Source: an uncultured Clostridia bacterium
GTDB taxonomy: Bacteria; Bacillota; Clostridia; Christensenellales; Maliibacteriaceae
Length of the DNA stretch: 11,661 bases
NCBI GenBank assembly: GCA_934613185.1
Contig: CAKTSO010000051.1
Location: forward strand, 1 to 11,661
Direction: 5' to 3'
Shown: positions 6,706-11,661 of the stretch, piece by piece
Layout: each line of letters starts with the position of its first letter
Position numbering within the stretch: position 1 is the first letter of the stretch
Made by a program: the position numbers and the translations under genes
The notes under the pieces: generated by a model
The model's database searches: none
What the model was told of the DNA's origin: nothing
The model's input: only the letters and a program-made list of their open reading frames with translations

Positions 6706-7389
6706 TTATTCGACGACTTCCTCGCCATCTTCGTAATAATTGCCGCCGCGATAATCGAAGCCCTGCTGCGGCTGCACGTTATGCGCCGTACGCGGATCGT
6801 TCATGCGGTCGTCGGCATTTTCGGGCGCATCCTGCGACATATCCGCCGCGGAGGGAAGCGCGTAGGAAGAGACGTGGAACAATTTGTCGCCGGAGAGGAT
6901 CGCCATCTGCGCCTCGAGCGCGATGCGAACGCGCGCGCCGTATTCGGCGACCTTTTCGCGCGCCTGATCCGCCTGCTGCATGGCGATCTCCGCCTCTTTG
7001 CGGGCGTTGGCCACGAGATTTTCCGCTTCGCGGCGATTGGCGGCAAGCTGTTTTTCGGACTCGCGAAGCGCCATGGACACTTCCTTATCCGCCTGAAGCT
7101 GCGCGCGGCGGGTGATCAGCTCGGCCTCACGGTGCGCGTTTTCAAGCACTTTATCGGCGGTGCGCTGCGCGGAAGAAAGCGAAGACTTCATCGTATCTTC
7201 CATCACCTGGAACATCGCGATCTGCTCCTGCAGGGTCTCGACTTCGTGACGCGAACGCGCCAGTTCATCGGACAGGGCGCGGAACTCCTGCAAAAGCTCT
7301 TCCAAAAACTCGTCCACTTCCACGGTATCATAGCCGCGGAACGCAGTGACGAACTGTTTATCAATGATGATCGACGGATCAAACGGCAT
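6706..7389 (-). CDS. divIVA: Cell-division/polarity protein DivIVA
   Basis: DivIVA is a peripheral membrane protein that gathers at strongly curved membrane, at division sites and poles, and recruits partner proteins. The 227-residue protein starts MPFDPSIIIDKQFVTAFRGY, the classic N-terminal lipid-binding domain. Phe17 and Arg18 fall at the same positions as the membrane-inserting residues of Bacillus subtilis DivIVA, followed by DTVEVDEFLEELLQ. Residues about 30-150 are a long coiled coil rich in Glu, Arg, Ala and Gln. The last 60 residues are disordered and polar, ending in an acidic YYEDGEEVVE. The ATG at 7389 has AAAGGAG about 11 bases upstream. It lies after ylmG with its own promoter; ylmH, usually in between in Bacillus, is absent. 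Confidence 0.95.
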   Translation of the reverse strand: MPFDPSIIIDKQFVTAFRGYDTVEVDEFLEELLQEFRALSDELARSRHEVETLQEQIAMFQVMEDTMKSSLSSAQRTADKVLENAHREAELITRRAQLQADKEVSMALRESEKQLAANRREAENLVANARKEAEIAMQQADQAREKVAEYGARVRIALEAQMAILSGDKLFHVSSYALPSAADMSQDAPENADDRMNDPRTAHNVQPQQGFDYRGGNYYEDGEEVVE

Positions 7390-7435
7390 GGTCTTTCTCG
7401 CTCCTTTTACGAAAAATGCTCGTATCTTAGGACAT

Positions 7436-7464
7436 ATTCTAACACAAACGGGCGCTTGTGTACA
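7436..7464 (-). promoter_or_regulatory. Promoter of divIVA with extended -10
   Basis: On the minus strand, TAGAAT (7441-7436) is preceded by TGT, giving an extended -10. A weak -35, TGTACA (7464-7459, four of six matches), sits 17 bases upstream. An ACACAA/TTGTGT inverted repeat (7442-7447 and 7456-7461) lies across the spacer and -35 and may be an operator. The sequence between the ylmG stop and divIVA shows no clear minus-strand terminator, so this promoter may add to read-through. Confidence 0.55.
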
Positions 7465-7482
7465 CGCCTTTTTTTGTCGGAA

Positions 7483-7761
7483 TTACAAAACAGTGATCAG
7501 ACTTGACAAAATCACCGTAACGACCAGCATGAAAAGGATCGCAAGCGACGGCGACAGATCGACGCGCATATTGCCATGCGTCATCTTCAAAAGAAGATTG
7601 CGGAACGGGCGCGTCACCGGTTCGCTGATGCGGGAAGTGAACGAGCGCAACTTCCCCATCGGCGCGATCCACGACAAAACGCTGTCGGCAAGCAGAATCC
7701 AGCACAGCACTTCGATGAAGACGTTGATCCCCTCAAAGATCGTGCGCAAAACCGTATTCAC
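7483..7761 (-). CDS. ylmG: YggT-family membrane protein YlmG
   Basis: This is a 92-residue protein of the YGGT family, small two-helix membrane proteins found beside sepF in Gram-positive bacteria and cyanobacteria and linked to envelope or division functions; the exact activity is unknown. Helix one covers about 8-33 (INVFIEVLCWILLADSVLSW) and helix two about 70-91 (LAILFMLVVTVILSSLITV). Between them is the family signature SEPVTRPFRNLLL. The start is a GTG at 7761, with TGAGG (7775-7771) nine bases upstream lying over the last sepF codons. Only six bases separate it from the sepF stop, so the two are probably translated together. Confidence 0.92.
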   Translation of the reverse strand: MNTVLRTIFEGINVFIEVLCWILLADSVLSWIAPMGKLRSFTSRISEPVTRPFRNLLLKMTHGNMRVDLSPSLAILFMLVVTVILSSLITVL

Positions 7762-7767
7762 CTGTCG

Positions 7768-8415
7768 TTACCTCAGCGCGTCCTCATAATAGGTGTCGTC
7801 GGCGTCGGGATACATTTCGTTTTGGATGTTGCCCGTGATGTCGATGTTATACGGCGCCAGAACGAAGATGCTGTTGGCAACTTTGAAGACCGTGCCGTTC
7901 AAAGCGTAGCTTGCGCCGCTGATGAAATCAAGCGAACGCTGCGCCTCGTCGGTCTCCAGCGCGTCGAGATTGACGATCACGGGGCGCTGCGACTTGACGT
8001 TGTCGATGATTTTCTGCGTATCCTCGAAGGACGACGGACGGTAAACGAGCACCGACATCGACGGCGCCGCCTGAGCGCGCATCGGCTGGGCCTGCGCTGC
8101 GGTCTGGTTATGCATATTGATCACGTTCCCTTTCTGCGCGCGCGACTGACGCGTTTTTTGTGTATTGTCCGAAGCGACGGGGCGCGCCTGCGCTTCCTGC
8201 TGCACGTTTGCATAAACATCGCTTGCGGGCGGCTGATAGGACGCGGGCTGTTCGTATGCCTGCTGCGCGAATTCGACCGTCTCCTGCCCCTCGGCCTGTT
8301 CGTCGAAATCGTCCTGTCCGTATGCCTGTCCCCCGTCGTAGGCGTTGTCTTCGACCGTCTCAACCATGATTCCCATCGTTTCAAGGAACTTGGAGAAGAA
8401 CCCGCCTTTTTTCAT
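7768..8415 (-). CDS. sepF: Cell-division protein SepF
   Basis: SepF tethers FtsZ polymers to the membrane and shapes the division septum. The 215-residue protein has three parts: a short amphipathic N-terminal helix (MKKGGFFSKFLETMGIM) for membrane binding; a long polar linker (about 20-118) rich in Gln, Ala and Pro; and the SepF core from about 119 to 198. The core contains MSVLVYRPSSFEDTQKIID, VIVNLDALE, the conserved SLDFISGASYALNGTVFKV and SIFVLAPYNIDITG. A short acidic tail follows. It is longer than Bacillus SepF (about 150 residues), and the difference lies in the linker. The ATG at 8415 has AAAGGAG about 11 bases upstream. It is 33 bases after yggS. Confidence 0.95.
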   Translation of the reverse strand: MKKGGFFSKFLETMGIMVETVEDNAYDGGQAYGQDDFDEQAEGQETVEFAQQAYEQPASYQPPASDVYANVQQEAQARPVASDNTQKTRQSRAQKGNVINMHNQTAAQAQPMRAQAAPSMSVLVYRPSSFEDTQKIIDNVKSQRPVIVNLDALETDEAQRSLDFISGASYALNGTVFKVANSIFVLAPYNIDITGNIQNEMYPDADDTYYEDALR

Positions 8416-8448
8416 GCTGAAGAATTCTCCTTTCTTTGCCTTGCGGCG

Positions 8449-9135
8449 TTACATGCGGCGGCCGAAAATGCTCGTGCCGACGCGAACGAACGTCGCGCCC
8501 TCTTCCACCGCAATTTCATAATCGCCGCTCATTCCCATCGAAAGATACGGCAAATGCAGCCCGCGGCGCACAAGATCCTTCCGCATATCGGAAAGCGCGG
8601 CAAAGCATGCACGCGTTCCCTCGCGATCGGCGCCCAGAGGCGCCACGCACATAAGGCCGCAAAGATTCAGATGCGGCATCGCCGCGATCTGCATCGCAAG
8701 CGGGAAAAGATCCTGCGGCATAACGCCGCCGCGGTCTTCATCCGTATCGAACGCGACCTCGATGAGCACGTTGACGGGACGATCGATCGCCCCGGCGCGG
8801 CGCTCGATCTCCTGCGCGAGCGAAAGCCTGTCCACCGAATGGATGAAGGCAACGTCGGATACGATATATTTTACCTTATTTCGCTGTAATTGTCCAATAA
8901 AATGCACGTTTATTTCAGGCGGAAGATTTTCCCGCTTGTCGCGATACTCCTGAACGCGGTTTTCGCCGACGTCGCGAACGCCGCAGTTAACGGCCATCGC
9001 TGCCGTTTCGGCGGACACCGTCTTTGTCACGGCGATCAGCGTGACGTCTTTGGGATCGCGCCCCGCGCGGTCGGCCGCCCGCGCGATCGTTTCGCGCACC
9101 GTTTCGATATTTTCCCTGATCTGTTCCTGTGTCAT
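8449..9135 (-). CDS. yggS: Pyridoxal-phosphate homeostasis protein YggS (PLPBP)
   Basis: YggS/PLPBP proteins bind pyridoxal 5'-phosphate through a lysine without known catalysis and keep vitamin B6 and amino-acid pools balanced; the Bacillus homologue YlmE lies just before sepF. The 228-residue protein shows VTLIAVTKTV with the PLP lysine at 38, VGENRVQE at 56-63, HFIGQLQRNK at 78-87, IHSVDR at 98-103 and the phosphate-binding end SMGMSGDYEIAVEEG followed by VRVGTSIFG. The middle segment reads EVAFDTDEDRGGV, where many homologues have an Asn and a Lys before the Gly, so it is slightly divergent. I chose the ATG at 9135; the frame extends upstream to 9330, but that part lacks similarity and overlaps the HlyD-type gene. 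Confidence 0.95.
   Translation of the reverse strand: MTQEQIRENIETVRETIARAADRAGRDPKDVTLIAVTKTVSAETAAMAVNCGVRDVGENRVQEYRDKRENLPPEINVHFIGQLQRNKVKYIVSDVAFIHSVDRLSLAQEIERRAGAIDRPVNVLIEVAFDTDEDRGGVMPQDLFPLAMQIAAMPHLNLCGLMCVAPLGADREGTRACFAALSDMRKDLVRRGLHLPYLSMGMSGDYEIAVEEGATFVRVGTSIFGRRM
8868..8897 (-). promoter_or_regulatory. Possible internal promoter inside yggS
   Basis: On the minus strand, TTGGAC (8897-8892) and TAAAAT (8873-8868) are 18 bases apart within an unusually A/T-rich patch of yggS. It could add transcription of sepF and ylmG. The match is moderate and the site lies within a coding region, so it may be coincidental. Confidence 0.3.
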
Positions 9136-9164
9136 TGCCTTCACCCTGGATTTTATGAAAAATG

Positions 9165-10358
9165 TTACAGCGCCACCGTGTCGCGCAGCGACAGTCCGTC
9201 GCTTTGTACGACCACGTTCGCGCCTTCGCGCGCAAGCGGCGTAACCGCGACGAACGTCTTCGCGCCGCCCGACAGGACATAAACGCCCGTTTGCCCCTGA
9301 CGCTTTGTCAGCGCGCGCTTTGGCACACACATGCCCTCGAAACTCTTTTCGATCGTCAGCTTCACGCTCCGCGCGTTGAGCACCGCCGAAGGATCGCCCT
9401 GCACATAGAGCACCGTCAATCCGTTTTGCGCGTACGTCTCGTTCGAAAGCGCCGCCGCTTCGTAACGCTGACCCGAAAGCGCGATCGTATATCGCTGCCC
9501 CGGGACAATCTCGAGCGAAGAATCGGTCGGGAACACACAGTACCAGCCTTCCGTTTTTACGATGCGGAAAAGCGAGGTGTACTGCGTCGCCTGCGTGACG
9601 CGCTGCATGCTCGCGTGCGCCACGGCGCTTTTGAGTTCCGCCGCCGTCAGCTGCTCCAGCACGCCCGCGTTCAAAAGATGCTCACAGCCGTCGACGGAAA
9701 AACTGACGCGCCCCGCAAACGGCGCTTTGATCTGCGTCGTGCTGTCTTCCAGTTGTTTTTGAAGCGCCTCTTCCTGCGCAAGAAGGCCGGAAAGCGTCTC
9801 GTCCACGCGGTAATTTCTGCGAAGATAATCCGCGCGGTCGGACAGCAGCGCCGAAAGCTCGGCCTCCTGCGTTTTCACCGCCGCAGCGTCGCCCGAGCGG
9901 ACGCTCTGCGCGACAAGACGCGTCTTTTCCTCGATCTGCGCGTCGAGCGCGGCAAGGTCGCTGTCGAGAATATCGCCCAAGATCGCACTTTTTTGATAGG
10001 CGACGATCCGATCGCGCAGCTCGTAAAGCTCGCCCGCGGACGACGCGCTCGCCTGCGCGCTGTAAACCAAAACGACGTCCTCGTTTTTCTTGACTTCGTC
10101 CCCTTCGGACACGAGCGCCTCAATTTGCCCGGTCTGTTCGGCGGCGACAACCGTTTCGTCGCGTAGGATCACCGCGTCCGTCTGCACCGTCTGCGTCAAA
10201 GACGCCGTCGTCACGACCGCGCTTTTTTCCCGAAGCGTCAAAAATAAAACGATGCCCGTGATAAGCAGAATCAAAACGGCAAGCTGCACGAAAAAGCGCG
10301 GCTTCACCGTCAGGCGTCTTGAAACCGTTTTTCTCTTTTTGCCGTAGCTTCCGGCCAC
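9165..10358 (-). CDS. HlyD-type membrane-fusion/adaptor-like protein
   Basis: The 397 residues begin with a basic cytoplasmic end, then one transmembrane helix (about 22-42), leaving the rest outside the membrane. A split lipoyl-like (barrel-sandwich) domain follows: first half about 50-98 (QTGQIEALVSEGDEVKKNEDVVLVY), second half about 206-224 (TTQIKAPFAGRVSFSVDG). Between them lies a helical hairpin or coiled coil (about 107-205). Beta-rich domains follow up to a hydrophobic end (SLRDTVAL). This is the layout of HlyD/MacA-type adaptors, which connect transporters to outer components; in Gram-positive bacteria their partner is often an ABC exporter. No ATPase or permease lies nearby. The GTG start at 10358 has a strong GGAGG seven bases upstream. 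It heads the group with yggS, sepF and ylmG, with 29 bases to yggS. Confidence 0.8.
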   Translation of the reverse strand: MAGSYGKKRKTVSRRLTVKPRFFVQLAVLILLITGIVLFLTLREKSAVVTTASLTQTVQTDAVILRDETVVAAEQTGQIEALVSEGDEVKKNEDVVLVYSAQASASSAGELYELRDRIVAYQKSAILGDILDSDLAALDAQIEEKTRLVAQSVRSGDAAAVKTQEAELSALLSDRADYLRRNYRVDETLSGLLAQEEALQKQLEDSTTQIKAPFAGRVSFSVDGCEHLLNAGVLEQLTAAELKSAVAHASMQRVTQATQYTSLFRIVKTEGWYCVFPTDSSLEIVPGQRYTIALSGQRYEAAALSNETYAQNGLTVLYVQGDPSAVLNARSVKLTIEKSFEGMCVPKRALTKRQGQTGVYVLSGGAKTFVAVTPLAREGANVVVQSDGLSLRDTVAL

Positions 10359-10401
10359 AAGAACGCCTCCTTCTTTATTTGGTACCGTCGTTCACCCGTC
10401 T

Positions 10402-10430
10402 ATCATAGCGCGAACTTCGCACGCCGTCAA
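10402..10430 (-). promoter_or_regulatory. Sigma-A promoter of the HlyD-type-yggS-sepF-ylmG unit
   Basis: On the minus strand, TTGACG (10430-10425) and TATGAT (10407-10402) are 17 bases apart, both with five of six consensus matches. The start would be near 10395, leaving a leader of about 37 bases. A GCGAA-C-TTCGC inverted repeat (10410-10420) fills the spacer. Confidence 0.82.
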
Positions 10431-10471
10431 AGCGGAATCCGCGCACATTCGCACGAAACGCGGCAAAGCGT

Positions 10472-11661
10472 TTACCCGCGGTCGTTTTTCTTCGCTTGCG
10501 GCTTCGAATGCTGCCGCGCATTTCCCTTTTTCGACGGATCGAATTTCTTTTTCGCCGCGTTCGGCGCCGCGGATTTCCCGCCGTTTTTCGCATGCGCGTC
10601 GAAAAGATAGAAATAGCACTTGAGCTTTCCGTTATACAGCTTTCGGTTCAGAGCGGGACGCGCGCCGTAATCGCTCGGGAAACTTTCCAACGCCGACAGC
10701 ATGCCCACGCGCCAGTCGGGCATATGCCGCCGCATGCTCTGTCCCGTCTCGCGCGCCAGAAGCGCCGCGCCTTTTTGATCGAGCAGACGCTCGCCGTAGG
10801 GCGGATTGCACAGCACAAGGCCGCGGTCGCTTCGATCGGGCAAATCCCGCACGTCGCGAACCTCAAAGCGGATCTGCGACGACAGCGACGCCATCTGCGC
10901 ATGGCGTTTCGCCGTTTCGATCGCGCGCGGGTCGATGTCGCTGCCGATGATTTCGGCCGCACCGTCCTTTCGCCGAAGGTCGCGCGCCTCGCTTCGCAGC
11001 AAGCGGAAATCCTTCGCATCGTAAAGCGGCCATTTTTCACAGGCAAAGCTTCGATAAAGCCCCGGCGCGATGCGGTAAGCCGCCATCGCCGCCTCAAGAC
11101 ACAACGTGCCCGTGCCGCACATAGGATCCATAAAAGGCTCATCCCCGCGATAGCGCACGATCTTCACCATTGCCGCCGCAAGCGTCTCGCGAAGCGGAGC
11201 TTCGCCGACGATCGGACGATAACCGCGCCGATGAAGACCGCTGCCGCTTGCATCGACGGCGACGGTCGCAATATCGTCTTTCAAAGAAATCTCGACCGGG
11301 AACGACGCGCCCGTTTCATCAAACCATGACGCTCCGTAAGCGGCTTTCATCGCCTCGACCATGGCCTTTTTGCCGACGGACTGAATGTCGCGCAGCGAAA
11401 AAAGCGCGGAATTGTGTGATTTTGCGCGCGCCACGGGAAAATGCGCGTCGCGTGGCAGGAGTCCCTTCCAATCAAGCGCGCGCACGCCCTGAAACAGCTC
11501 TTCAAACGTCTTTGCCGGAAATTGTCCCATGACAAGAAACACGCGGTCGGCGCAGCGAAGCCACAAATTCGCCTTCGCGCCCGCCAGCGCGTCACCGTGG
11601 AACGTCACGCGGCCGTTTTCGCATTTGACGTCTTCCATATGAAGGTCGCGCAGTTCGCGCG
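10472..11661 (-). CDS. THUMP-domain SAM-dependent RNA methyltransferase (RlmL/YpsC type), N-terminus cut off
   Basis: This is a class I methyltransferase of the family that includes Bacillus YpsC and the N-terminal half of Escherichia coli RlmL, which makes N2-methylguanosine in 23S rRNA. The frame remains open to the right edge: before the Met at 11638 it reads RELRDLH, matching the usual N-terminal segment, so that Met is internal and the true start lies outside. A THUMP-type region comes first (RVTFHGDALAGAKANLWLR through VARAKSHNSALFS). The Rossmann domain follows, with the SAM motif DPMCGTGTLCLEAA, the acidic SDIDPRAIETAKRHA and the catalytic NPPYGERL. The last 40 or so residues are a basic, probably disordered tail (KSAAPNAAKKKF onward). 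The precise target nucleotide cannot be determined here. The gap to the next gene is 113 bases and holds that gene's promoter. Confidence 0.92.
   Translation of the reverse strand, partial: RELRDLHMEDVKCENGRVTFHGDALAGAKANLWLRCADRVFLVMGQFPAKTFEELFQGVRALDWKGLLPRDAHFPVARAKSHNSALFSLRDIQSVGKKAMVEAMKAAYGASWFDETGASFPVEISLKDDIATVAVDASGSGLHRRGYRPIVGEAPLRETLAAAMVKIVRYRGDEPFMDPMCGTGTLCLEAAMAAYRIAPGLYRSFACEKWPLYDAKDFRLLRSEARDLRRKDGAAEIIGSDIDPRAIETAKRHAQMASLSSQIRFEVRDVRDLPDRSDRGLVLCNPPYGERLLDQKGAALLARETGQSMRRHMPDWRVGMLSALESFPSDYGARPALNRKLYNGKLKCYFYLFDAHAKNGGKSAAPNAAKKKFDPSKKGNARQHSKPQAKKNDRG

Noticed and set aside
7451..7475. GGCG/CGCC hairpin followed by seven T on the plus strand
   Set aside because: It has only four base pairs and would end a plus-strand transcript, while no plus-strand gene is supported. 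On the minus strand no T-run follows.
9136..9330. 65-residue upstream extension of yggS
   Set aside because: The sequence is Arg/Ala-rich, overlaps the HlyD-type gene, and the family start matches the Met at 9135.
10456..10473. AAACGC/GCGTTT hairpin at the end of the RNA methyltransferase gene as a terminator
   Set aside because: The stem is only six base pairs, overlaps the stop codon, and is followed by TTCGTGCG rather than a T-run. Termination there remains undecided.
1..11661. A hidden new defence, mobile or CRISPR-like system
   Set aside because: All sequence but short regulatory gaps is filled by conserved core genes on one strand. I saw no repeat array, transposase, integrase, att site or toxin-antitoxin pair.

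Overview
This window reads as ordinary core chromosome of a GC-rich member of the Firmicutes, most likely a Clostridia-type gut lineage. The reasons are strong GGAGG-type ribosome binding sites, sigma-A-like promoters, the Gram-positive division genes sepF, ylmG and divIVA, and the order ruvC-ruvA-ruvB-queA. This placement is inferred from gene content; no 16S rRNA or other taxonomic marker is present. Every gene I can support lies on the minus strand, so the window is best read from right to left.

At the right edge (10472-11661) is a THUMP/SAM RNA methyltransferase whose N-terminus is cut off by the window. A strong promoter at 10402-10430 then drives a group of genes: a single-pass HlyD-type adaptor (9165-10358), the PLP-homeostasis protein YggS (8449-9135), the FtsZ-membrane anchor SepF (7768-8415) and the YggT-family membrane protein YlmG (7483-7761). 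DivIVA (6706-7389) follows with its own promoter and a strong terminator. The section resembles the ylmD-ylmE-sepF-ylmG-ylmH-divIVA cluster of Bacillus, but ylmH is absent, an HlyD-type gene stands where ylmD would be, and the gene after divIVA is yebC rather than ileS.

A second transcription unit starts at the extended -10 promoter at 6588-6616. It runs yebC, proA, an uncharacterised four-helix membrane protein, ruvC, ruvA, ruvB and queA, with gaps of at most about 50 bases and two 4-base start/stop overlaps. It ends at a clear intrinsic terminator (441-472). It joins a YebC-family factor, the second enzyme of proline synthesis, the complete RuvABC Holliday-junction machinery and a queuosine enzyme. 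No proB or tgt is adjacent.

The left end holds a small heavy-metal-associated (HMA) protein with a near-consensus promoter that is overlapped by an inverted repeat resembling an operator. The last 40 bases carry a 10-bp hairpin that could hide the ribosome binding site of the next gene, which lies outside the window. I found no mobile element, CRISPR array, tRNA or rRNA, and no convincing new defence or biosynthetic system. The points most worth a second look are regulatory elements, the uncharacterised membrane protein and the altered division cluster. No gene-free stretch exceeds 300 bases; the longest is 6534-6705, which holds a terminator and a promoter.
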